From assembly GCA_963836015.1 (NCBI GenBank), contig CAWIIF010000011.1, positions 199,704 to 263,703 on the forward strand: 64,000 nt of DNA. Reading direction: 5' to 3'. The DNA is from CAWCDJ01 sp963836015 (GTDB lineage Bacteria > Acidobacteriota > Terriglobia > Bryobacterales > Bryobacteraceae). The notes under the pieces are model-generated. The model was not told the origin of the DNA. It saw nothing but the letters and a program-made list of their open reading frames with translations, and ran no database searches. The position numbers and the translations under genes were made by a program. Positions 32,975 to 40,091 of the stretch are shown here, one piece after another (the first letter of the stretch is position 1; every line of letters begins with the position of its first letter).

Positions 32975-34471
32975 ATGATCGTATTCTCTGGGACACCCGC
33001 CAACCGCGACAATGAAGTGTCCAAATCCGAGGGTTCTCAGGTGCGGTCCGGCGGCGGCATTTTCGGCGAGATAAAATATCGGGTAGTGCATTGGGGATTC
33101 AGCAAGCGTGCCGTCTTGCGAACCGGATACGGCGCCGTCATCGGCGTCCTGATCCTTTCCGCGGTGGAGGCATATCGCATCCAGACCTCGGTTTCCGAGC
33201 AGCACTTGGGAATTTACCGCCGTTTCATCGAGCAGGATGGGTATTTGGCCACCTTGCGCCGTAACCTGTGGCTCTCGGGCTCGGACGTTCGCGATTTCTT
33301 CATCAACACTACTCCGGCCCAGGCGGCACAGCTTCGCTCGCAACTCCAGGCGCTTCAAATCGAAGACGAAAAGGCCCTGGTCCACCTCGCTGCGCTTCCC
33401 GGATGGGAGGCGGTGGTTCCCAAGCTCCGCCGCAGCCTGGGCGAATATTGGTCCCTCATCGACTCACTCCCGTTTCAGATGCTGGACCAGGCCGACGAGC
33501 GGAAGTTCCAGTTTCTGCAGACCGAAGTGGCGCCCCGGCGCGGCGAGCTGTACAGCGCCTTGATCGACCTGTCGGAAGCCGACCAGCGCAGGGTGCAGGA
33601 GAGCGAGCGGGAGTTCGCCACCGCGCGCAGGCATGCGGCGCAGCGCTTGATGCTGATGCTCGCGATCAGCGTTCTGTTGAGCTTCGCGGTGGCCCGTACC
33701 AGCATCCGTCACTCCGAAGCGCTCGAACTCCGGGCCGAGCAGCATTTCAATGAAGTGGAGGAGGCACGGCGCGAATTGCAGCAGCTTTCGGCGCGGCTGC
33801 TCGAAATCGAAGAGGAGGGCCGCAGGCGGCTTTCGCGCGAGCTCCACGATGAAATCGGCCAGTCGCTGGCCTTGCTCGAAATCGAGATCTCGCACGCCCA
33901 GAATCTCCTCGCCTCCGATCCGCGCCTGGTCAAAGACCGCCTCGCCCGGGCCAGGGAGCTTGCCAAGCGGACGGTGCAGACGGCGCGCAATATTTCTGCC
34001 ATCCTCCGGCCCGCCATGCTCGACGATCTGGGCCTCGTTCCCGCTCTCCAATTCCAGTTGGAAGAATTCTTGCGGCGGAGCGGGATCGCATGCGAGTTCG
34101 TCGATAAGGACGTCGCCGATCAGCTTCCCGATACCGTCAAAACCTGCGTGTACCGTGTCATCCAGGAGGCTCTCCACAACGCCGAGAAGCACTCCGCCGC
34201 CACCAGGATCCGGGTCAACGTGCAGCAACTTCCCGACTGCCTGGTCGCTGAAGTGCAGGACAATGGAAGGGGATTCGAAGTCAAACAAGGAACCTCCGTG
34301 CACCGCGGGAGTGGCCTCGGACTGCTCGGCATCCGAGAGCGGGTCGCGGTCGCCGGGGGCTCGCTGGTGATCGATTCCGCGCCCGGCCGGGGAACCCGCG
34401 TCTCGATCCGCATTCCCCTTCCGGAGGGACCGGCAGTGGCGTCCTTGAAACGAAATGAGGTAACAGCGTAA
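32975..34471 (+). CDS. Membrane sensor histidine kinase (NarL-type, HisKA_3)
   Basis: 498 aa. A first membrane helix (GYGAVIGVLILSAVEAY, about 51-67) and a second (LMLMLAISVLLSFAVA, 225-240) flank an extracytoplasmic helical domain of about 150 residues (CHASE3-like). A coiled-coil (AEQHFNEVEEARRELQQLS) leads to the dimerisation/phosphoacceptor box RRRLSRELHDEIGQ with His291. The HATPase has ALHNAEKHS (N box), VQDNGRGFE (G1) and GSGLGLLGIRERV (G2). It phosphorylates the response regulator encoded next; their codons overlap as TAATG. The input signal is unknown. The preceding nor and following Crp/cytochrome genes suggest a respiratory cue. Confidence 0.9.
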   Translation: MIVFSGTPANRDNEVSKSEGSQVRSGGGIFGEIKYRVVHWGFSKRAVLRTGYGAVIGVLILSAVEAYRIQTSVSEQHLGIYRRFIEQDGYLATLRRNLWLSGSDVRDFFINTTPAQAAQLRSQLQALQIEDEKALVHLAALPGWEAVVPKLRRSLGEYWSLIDSLPFQMLDQADERKFQFLQTEVAPRRGELYSALIDLSEADQRRVQESEREFATARRHAAQRLMLMLAISVLLSFAVARTSIRHSEALELRAEQHFNEVEEARRELQQLSARLLEIEEEGRRRLSRELHDEIGQSLALLEIEISHAQNLLASDPRLVKDRLARARELAKRTVQTARNISAILRPAMLDDLGLVPALQFQLEEFLRRSGIACEFVDKDVADQLPDTVKTCVYRVIQEALHNAEKHSAATRIRVNVQQLPDCLVAEVQDNGRGFEVKQGTSVHRGSGLGLLGIRERVAVAGGSLVIDSAPGRGTRVSIRIPLPEGPAVASLKRNEVTA

Positions 34472-35118
34472 TGTCCGTCCGAATCTTATTGGTCGATGAT
34501 CACACCCTGATGCGGCAAGGCCTGCGGCACATCCTGGAAAGCCAGCCCGACTTCGATATCGTCGCCGAATCGAGCTCTGGCATTGAGGCGGTCGAGGCCG
34601 CCCGCCTCCATAAACCGGACGTGGCCATCGTCGACGTGGCCATGAAAGAGCTTAACGGCATCGAGGCCACTTCCCAGATCCTGAAACACTCCCCCAATAC
34701 CGCCGTTCTGATCTTGAGTATGTACAGCGATGAGCGCTACGTCCTGCGCGCCGTCAAAGCGGGCGCGCGCGGATACCTGCTCAAGAACTCGGCGGGAGAC
34801 GAGCTGATCCAGGCAATTCATACCGTGCAGCGCGGCATGGCCTTCTTCAGCCCGGCAGTGGCGCAGGTTTTCCAGGACGGCTTCGCCCGCCTGCGGGAAA
34901 CCGGCGGCATCAACGACCGCTTCGAGCTGTTGACCGACCGCGAGCGTCAGGTCTACCAGCTTTTGGCGGAAGGAAACAGCAACAAGGAAATCGCCAACCG
35001 GCTGAACCTGAGCCTCCATACGGTGGAAACCCACCGCTGGCGCATCATGGAGAAGCTCGACCTGCACAGCACGGCCGAGCTCGTATTGAGCGCCGTGCGC
35101 CGCGGCATGGTGACGTAG
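34471..35118 (+). CDS. NarL/FixJ-family response regulator
   Basis: 215 aa. Receiver domain with DD at residues 9-10 (LLVDDHTLMRQG), phosphoacceptor Asp in PDVAIVDVAM (about residue 55), Ser/Thr region and Lys in YLLKNS (about 105). The C-terminal LuxR-type HTH is LTDRERQVYQLLAEGNSNKEIANRLNLSLHTVETH (key: NKEIANRLNLSLHTVETH). Overlap TAATG with the kinase gene shows they form a two-component pair. Convergent with the Crp/Fnr gene. Confidence 0.93.
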   Translation: MSVRILLVDDHTLMRQGLRHILESQPDFDIVAESSSGIEAVEAARLHKPDVAIVDVAMKELNGIEATSQILKHSPNTAVLILSMYSDERYVLRAVKAGARGYLLKNSAGDELIQAIHTVQRGMAFFSPAVAQVFQDGFARLRETGGINDRFELLTDRERQVYQLLAEGNSNKEIANRLNLSLHTVETHRWRIMEKLDLHSTAELVLSAVRRGMVT

Positions 35119-35134
35119 TCCGGCCCGCCCCGCC

Positions 35135-35812
35135 TTAGCTCTGCGGCTCGGATTCCCGCTCGATCCCGGCGCGGTCGAGTATATAAATCCGATGTCCCTG
35201 GATTCGTAGAAGGCCTTCCGCACGAAAACGTGCCAGGTTGCGCGAGACCACCTCGCGGACGGTGCCGAGGCGCGACGCCAGTTCCTGGTGCGTGAGCGGA
35301 AGATCGAACTCGTCCGCACCCGCCTGCCGGGAGGTGTCCAGCAGAAGCCGCGCCAGCCGCTGGGTTACGCTGCCGAACGTCATGGCTTCGACCACACCAA
35401 CCAGGTGGCGCAGGCGTCGGCCTACCACCGCCAGAACCTTCAGCGCCACTTCCGGATATTGACGGCAGACCTGCTGAAAGTCAGCCTTGTTCACGAATAG
35501 AGACACTACCGGCTCCACTGCCCGGACCGATGCCGGGTACGGCCCCCCGTCGAATAGCGGGAGCTCCGCCACCGTCGAGGGCGCGCCTTCGAGCGCCAGC
35601 ATCATCTCCCTGCCGCCTTGCGATGTCTTGAAGATCTTGACGCTACCCTGAACGATCAGGAAAATGCCCGCGCACGGCTCACCCTCCCAGAAGAGCATCT
35701 CCTCCGGGGCGAACCGGCGTTCCACGGCCCTTTGTGCGAGTGCTTGAATCTCGGTTTCGGTGAGGCTGGCAAATAGCGGAATCCGGGCGAGCGTCGCTAG
35801 TTTCGGTCCCAC
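35135..35812 (-). CDS. Crp/Fnr-family transcriptional regulator
   Basis: 225 aa. A cyclic-nucleotide-binding-like beta-roll runs over residues 10-125 (FAPEEMLFWEGEPCAGIFLIVQGSVKIF; key: GIFLIVQGSVKIF), then a dimer helix and an HTH (LTHQELASRLGTVREVVSRNLARF; key: SRLGTVREVVSRNL). There is no Fnr-type N-terminal cysteine cluster, so it is not an oxygen-sensing Fe-S Fnr; the closest functional analogues would be Dnr/NnrR (heme, NO) or cAMP-type. GTG at 35812 is the first start giving the normal length; its Shine-Dalgarno is poor, so the start is uncertain. It is 60 bp downstream of the cytochrome operon, separated by a palindromic repeat. Confidence 0.85.
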   Translation of the reverse strand: MGPKLATLARIPLFASLTETEIQALAQRAVERRFAPEEMLFWEGEPCAGIFLIVQGSVKIFKTSQGGREMMLALEGAPSTVAELPLFDGGPYPASVRAVEPVVSLFVNKADFQQVCRQYPEVALKVLAVVGRRLRHLVGVVEAMTFGSVTQRLARLLLDTSRQAGADEFDLPLTHQELASRLGTVREVVSRNLARFRAEGLLRIQGHRIYILDRAGIERESEPQS

Positions 35813-35831
35813 ATCTCCGATAGTAACAGTG

Positions 35832-35873
35832 GCGCAGGCCTCCCGGCCTGCGCAAGCCGAGGAAGCTCGGCCC
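35832..35873 (+). repeat. Two-hairpin interspersed palindromic repeat, copy 3
   Basis: Hairpin 1 GCGCAGGCC-TCCC-GGCCTGCGC (35832-35853) followed by hairpin 2 GCCGAG-GAAG-CTCGGC (35856-35871), the same order and cores as at 29449-29485. It lies between the tetraheme cytochrome stop and the Crp/Fnr start, in position to act as a transcription or mRNA-processing barrier. Confidence 0.7.
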
Positions 35874-35874
35874 C

Positions 35875-36981
35875 TTACAGCGCGTTCAGGTACGCGATCA
35901 GGTCCGACATCTGCTGCGCGGTGAACCGCGGCCACTCGACCCCGCGCTGCTTCATCAGCTCCAGCATGCGTGGGCCGTGGTCCCAAAGCGCCGAGACCAT
36001 CGTGATATCCGAGTAGGCGTCTTTACCCTTGGCAAGCTTCGGAGCCCCGCTCGCGGCGTCGTTGTGACAGCTGGCGCAGCTCTTCTCGGCAAAAACCTTC
36101 TTGCCCCGCTCGGCGTTGCCTTCGCCGCGGAAATACTGGCGGGCCCAGATGTAGCCGATGATCTGCCGCATCTCTTCCTGGGACAGAGTGGGTGGTGGAT
36201 TCTTCATGCTGGGCTGGTGGTTCCACATGTCCGCCGCGATCTGGGTCAGCGTCTGGTTCCGCAGGCGGCTTTCGAGCGCGAGTCTTCCGGTGTGGCATCC
36301 TGCGCAGCCCTTGGACTCGAACAGCGTGGCGCCGGAATCCGAAGGTGGGAACATGAAGTTCGTCGCCAGATGGCGGGTCTCCGGCAGATTCTGCAGGTAG
36401 ACCAGCATGTCGGTCAGTTCCTGCGCCGTCAGCGAGGGGCGCGCCAGCTTCCGCTTGGCGAACTCCGCCTTCATCTGCGGGCCGTGGTTCCACATCTGCT
36501 GCGCGAGGACAACCGGGTCGGCCAGCGATTCCCACTTGGCCACCGGCGGCGCCGCCGGGTCTTTGGAACTGGTGATGCCGTGGCAGTCCGCACAGTGTTT
36601 GGCGGCGAAGATCTGCTTGCCTCGCCCGGCATCGCCCGGTTTTTCGAAATAGCGGGCGCCCACGAAATATGCGAACAGGTCGGCCGCCGACTCGGGGCTC
36701 AACTGACCTTTGCGGATTCCCTGTTTGGTCATCGCGGCCCACATATCGGGCGCGTGGTTCCACATCAGACTCGCCATCACGGCCGGAGAATAGTCGCGGT
36801 CGATCCGCCGCGCCAGGTCGGGAGCGAGCGTGCCGCCGCGCCCGTTGATACTGTGGCACTGGACACACTGTTCGGTCTGAAACAACTGCTCGCCCCGGCG
36901 GGCATCGCCGGGCTGCACCCCGGCCGCCGCCGCGCTCCACGCGGCCAGCGCTCCCGCAGCAATCACTCGAACCATATACAT
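35875..36981 (-). CDS. Periplasmic tetraheme c-type cytochrome built of four tandem modules
   Basis: 368 aa with a Sec signal peptide (MYMVRVIAAGALAAWSAAAA). Four heme-binding motifs: CVQCH (39-43), CADCH, CAGCH and CASCH. Each is followed in its module by a repeat of the form W-N/D-H-x-P-x-M (MWNHAPDM, MWNHGPQM, MWNHQPSM, LWDHGPRM) and a C-terminal helix (D-L-F-A-Y-F / D-M-L-V-Y-L / Q-I-I-G-Y-I / D-L-I-A-Y-L). This reads as four class I cytochrome c folds in one chain with probable His/Met ligation, hence relatively high redox potentials. It is the last gene of the mtr-like operon, 10 bp after the barrel gene. Probable role: soluble electron carrier between the outer-membrane conduit and an oxidase or reductase. 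Confidence 0.88.
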   Translation of the reverse strand: MYMVRVIAAGALAAWSAAAAGVQPGDARRGEQLFQTEQCVQCHSINGRGGTLAPDLARRIDRDYSPAVMASLMWNHAPDMWAAMTKQGIRKGQLSPESAADLFAYFVGARYFEKPGDAGRGKQIFAAKHCADCHGITSSKDPAAPPVAKWESLADPVVLAQQMWNHGPQMKAEFAKRKLARPSLTAQELTDMLVYLQNLPETRHLATNFMFPPSDSGATLFESKGCAGCHTGRLALESRLRNQTLTQIAADMWNHQPSMKNPPPTLSQEEMRQIIGYIWARQYFRGEGNAERGKKVFAEKSCASCHNDAASGAPKLAKGKDAYSDITMVSALWDHGPRMLELMKQRGVEWPRFTAQQMSDLIAYLNAL

Positions 36982-36991
36982 AGCTGGTCTC

Positions 36992-39049
36992 CTATCTCGT
37001 GAGCCTCAGGCCGGTCATGAATACGTGCGTCCGGAAGTTTTCGAAGTAGTAGAACTGCTCTGAAAAACCGTACCACTGCCACTCGGTGTTCCAGTATACG
37101 TGTTTCTGCAGTGGAAGCGAGAGCCGCGCCAGCGGTTGGTAATACCGGGTGGGCCGGCTGCCTGATGAGATGAACAGCGAGCCGCCCGCGGTCAGCTTTC
37201 CGCCCTTGAGGTGAGGCAGGTTCACGTCCACTGTGGAAAGCGCCGTATGCGCCCGCTCGCGATACGTCGAAACCGCCGTAGTCAGAAATGGCAGGTCCAG
37301 GTAGTTGATGTCCGAGCTGATGGTCGCCCGGTCGTATTCGGCCGTCACCGTCACCCACTTGCTGTTGTTGGGCAGCCAGTAGAGCGACAGCGCCGCATCG
37401 CGGCTTTCGAAATCGTAGCGAATGTCGGGTGCCGGGTTATGGTTGTTCAGCAGGTTGAAGCTGCCCTGCAGCGTAAGCGATGGGTTGATCTGGTATTTCC
37501 CGACCGCCCGAAACTTGCTGTAGTTGTTCAGGCTGGTGCGGAAATAGATATTGTCGCTCGAAGACCCTTCGTATTCGCCGTGCAGCGATAGCTTCTGCCA
37601 GGGCCGGTAGTACACACCGGCGATCCCTACGTTGCGCCGGAGTTGTCCCGCGGCGAACGTTCCGGTTTGGCTCAATTGTCCCGCCAGAACCTCGGCGTCT
37701 CCACTCAGGTATCGATATCCGCCGCGCAGCGTGAACTTGGGAGTCACATCGTAGAAAAGGTCGATCTGGTTCTGCGTGTAGTTGACCACCTGCTCCGGAT
37801 TGAGCGCCGTGGTCGCGGAGCCCACCTGCGAAGGGTTGGAGAGGCTCTGCAGATACAGCGCTGCGAACATCCCGTAGGCCGCGTCGTGGGACCGGTCGAT
37901 GATCAGCGATTCGACCACCCGCGTGCGCTTCCACGGACGCAGCTCGAATCCCACGTTGCCCGTGACGTGCGGCTGCTCCGCCGATCCGGTGGCCATACCC
38001 AACTGCGCGCCGTAGAACAGCAGGCTCTGCGCCAGGGCCAGATTGCCCCCCGCCAGCTCGGTGTAATTGACCTCGGTCTTCGGCTCGCTGTAGAGGAACT
38101 GCCCGTAAAGGTCGAGCCGCGAATTCACCCGCGCCGTTGCCAGAATCTTGCTGTAGATGCTGTGTCCGCGGATGCCGTATGCCTGCTGCAGGCTGTTCAG
38201 CGTCAGCGTCTGACCAAGGAACGGAGTGGTCCGATTGCCGGTATTCTGCCCAGTGAAATCCGTGGCGTCGTCGCTCTTGAACGTCGTTCCGCCTTGCTCG
38301 AGCGTGACATGCCAGCGGTTGTACTCGAGGCGCACGCCGCCCCGGTAGCTGTTGGTGCTGTCCTGGATCGCCGTGGGCACCGGGAACTCGTTGAGCGACC
38401 CCAGCACCCAGGTGTCGATTCCATGCCCCTGCCAGGAATTCCGGTCGTACGCCAGGTACGGGATGATGTTCTTGCCCGGGAACAGGTCGAGGTCGAAGCT
38501 CATGACCCGGCGGCGGGTGTCGAACGACTGCTCGTCGAAGCCCCCCGGCGCAAACGGGTTGGCAAACGACGGCTCCGCGGCGAAATAGGCCATGTTCCGG
38601 TAATCGAAGGAAAAGCGGTAGAGCGACTGCTTCGTGGCATCGACCCGCGCCGTATTGTAGGGTTGGCTGCCCCATCCGTAGCCGCTTGCGGTGAGGCGGT
38701 CGAAGAGCCGCTTTTTCGGATCCAGCAGCGTGAAATCGACGCCGAACAATTGGGGACCCTGGTTCAGGTTGACGACCGTCCGGTACTGCGGAAAGCTCCC
38801 CGCCGGCCCGGTTACCCAGCGATAGCCGAAATCGATATTGCCCGTGACCCACTGGTCCGTGGCGGGAGCCGGCGACGCTGCGGCTGCGGGCGCTGCGGCC
38901 GCCGCGGGAGCGGCGGGCGCCGGTTGCTGGTCCGCCGGCTTCTGGTCGCTTTTGGCCGCGGGCTGCGCCTTCTCCTCGGGTTTAGCCTGCTGCTCCGGTT
39001 GCTGAGCCAGAACCGGAACCAGCAGCATCAGAGCCAATAGGAATCTCAT
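36992..39049 (-). CDS. mtrB: MtrB/PioB-family outer-membrane beta-barrel (decaheme-associated)
   Basis: 685 aa. Signal peptide MRFLLALMLLVPVLA, then an unusual 50-residue Pro/Ala/Lys/Gln linker, then about 26-28 amphipathic beta-strands with frequent aromatic girdle residues (e.g. GNIDFGYRWV, SLYRFSFDYRNMAYF, HVYWNTEWQWYGFSEQFYYF), ending HVFMTGLRLTR. In MtrB/PioB proteins the barrel sheaths a decaheme cytochrome across the outer membrane. Identification rests on fold, size and the flanking decaheme genes; the N-terminal C-x-x-C of Shewanella MtrB is absent, and I see no cysteine in the protein. The ATG at 39049 overlaps the preceding TGA (ATGA), which fixes the start. Confidence 0.85.
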   Translation of the reverse strand: MRFLLALMLLVPVLAQQPEQQAKPEEKAQPAAKSDQKPADQQPAPAAPAAAAAPAAAASPAPATDQWVTGNIDFGYRWVTGPAGSFPQYRTVVNLNQGPQLFGVDFTLLDPKKRLFDRLTASGYGWGSQPYNTARVDATKQSLYRFSFDYRNMAYFAAEPSFANPFAPGGFDEQSFDTRRRVMSFDLDLFPGKNIIPYLAYDRNSWQGHGIDTWVLGSLNEFPVPTAIQDSTNSYRGGVRLEYNRWHVTLEQGGTTFKSDDATDFTGQNTGNRTTPFLGQTLTLNSLQQAYGIRGHSIYSKILATARVNSRLDLYGQFLYSEPKTEVNYTELAGGNLALAQSLLFYGAQLGMATGSAEQPHVTGNVGFELRPWKRTRVVESLIIDRSHDAAYGMFAALYLQSLSNPSQVGSATTALNPEQVVNYTQNQIDLFYDVTPKFTLRGGYRYLSGDAEVLAGQLSQTGTFAAGQLRRNVGIAGVYYRPWQKLSLHGEYEGSSSDNIYFRTSLNNYSKFRAVGKYQINPSLTLQGSFNLLNNHNPAPDIRYDFESRDAALSLYWLPNNSKWVTVTAEYDRATISSDINYLDLPFLTTAVSTYRERAHTALSTVDVNLPHLKGGKLTAGGSLFISSGSRPTRYYQPLARLSLPLQKHVYWNTEWQWYGFSEQFYYFENFRTHVFMTGLRLTR

Positions 39050-40068
39050 TTGAAAAAGTCCCGGTTCACGTAGGATCCGTGCACCATCTGGTGGCAGAGA
39101 GTGCAGTTCTGAAACTGCGCGCTCCTCAGATCGTGGAATGCGGGCGGCACCGTGCCCAGTGTGCCGTTGGCCGGCGCAGTCGGGCCCGGCAGATTGGCGT
39201 GGCACTCCAGGCACACGAAACGTACCTGCGCGCGCGTCAGCATCCGGGGGTTCTGCGACCCGTGCGGCATGTGGCAGGCGCCGCACCCTTCGAGCCGCAT
39301 CGGCGGGTGCTCGTAGACGAACGGACCGCGCTTCTCGCCGTGGCATTTGAAGCAGCCCGGCTCATTGGCATAAACGGTTTGAATGCTCCAGGGCAGAACC
39401 GAGCCGTGCGGATTGTGGCAATCGACGCACGACATGGCGCCCTCGGGAAGTTGATGTTTATATGGACGTTGAAAGCTCGCCCACACGTCGTTATGACATT
39501 TCGCGCAGAGTTGGTTGATGTCGGCGTTCCTGCGCGGCACCAGCCCGTACGGCCCGTTCTTGTGAATCGAGTGGCAGGCTACGCAACTGACTTCGTTCTT
39601 GGCATGGCTGCTGTTGATGCGCCCCATGTGGGTCGGCTGGTTCAGATGGCATTTCATGCAATCGCGATCGGCAACCGCCGGGCTGACCTTGGCCGGGTTC
39701 AGAATATCCGCCGCCGACATCGATTCGGCGTGCTTGCTGCCCGGTCCGTGGCACGATTCGCAGGCTTTCCCTTCCCATCCGCGCTTTTTGTCGGTGTTTA
39801 CGATCCCGTGAGGATTCTTCTGGAAGGCGTTGGAGATATCCTCGTGGCATCCCGCGCAGGTATCGGAGCCGACGTATTCGGCCGGCTTGTTGGCCTGCGG
39901 CGCAGCAGGCGGCGCGGCAGGTTTTGCGGGAGCGCCCTGCTGATCCTGGGCGCCCCACGCTGCGATGATTGCGGAAGCCGCCAGGAGCACCGCCAGTCGC
40001 GCCGCCCTAAGGCGGCGCGCTGGTGGAGGGGTCTGGCGATTGCTCGGTTTGGCTGGCAGCCGGAACAA
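39046..40068 (-). CDS. mtrA: Decaheme periplasmic c-type cytochrome, DmsE/MtrA family
   Basis: 340 aa with ten CxxCH motifs: CAGCH (71-75), CESCH, CMKCH, CVACH, CAKCH, CVDCH, CFKCH, CGACH, CLECH and CTLCH (322-326). Second ligands are supplied by spaced His (GPGSKHAE, QPTHMGRINSSHAKN, HQLPEGAM). Length and heme number match MtrA/DmsE. The N-terminal 40 residues are a signal peptide with a long basic n-region (ARRLRAARLAVLLAASAIIAA). Start is TTG at 40068, with weak Shine-Dalgarno; a 9-bp hairpin lies in the signal-peptide codons (40012-40033). It spans the barrel encoded next to bring electrons through the outer membrane. Overlaps the barrel gene by 4 bp. Confidence 0.93.
   Translation of the reverse strand: MFRLPAKPSNRQTPPPARRLRAARLAVLLAASAIIAAWGAQDQQGAPAKPAAPPAAPQANKPAEYVGSDTCAGCHEDISNAFQKNPHGIVNTDKKRGWEGKACESCHGPGSKHAESMSAADILNPAKVSPAVADRDCMKCHLNQPTHMGRINSSHAKNEVSCVACHSIHKNGPYGLVPRRNADINQLCAKCHNDVWASFQRPYKHQLPEGAMSCVDCHNPHGSVLPWSIQTVYANEPGCFKCHGEKRGPFVYEHPPMRLEGCGACHMPHGSQNPRMLTRAQVRFVCLECHANLPGPTAPANGTLGTVPPAFHDLRSAQFQNCTLCHQMVHGSYVNRDFFK
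40012..40033. promoter_or_regulatory. Stable hairpin in the mtrA-like signal-peptide codons
   Basis: CGCGCCGCC-CTAA-GGCGGCGCG, perfect 9-bp GC-only stem and 4-nt loop, 35-56 nt after the TTG start. On the mRNA it would sit where an initiating ribosome clears; translational control is possible. Confidence 0.5.
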
Positions 40069-40091
40069 GGTTTTTGTCTCCTGTTTCTCGA

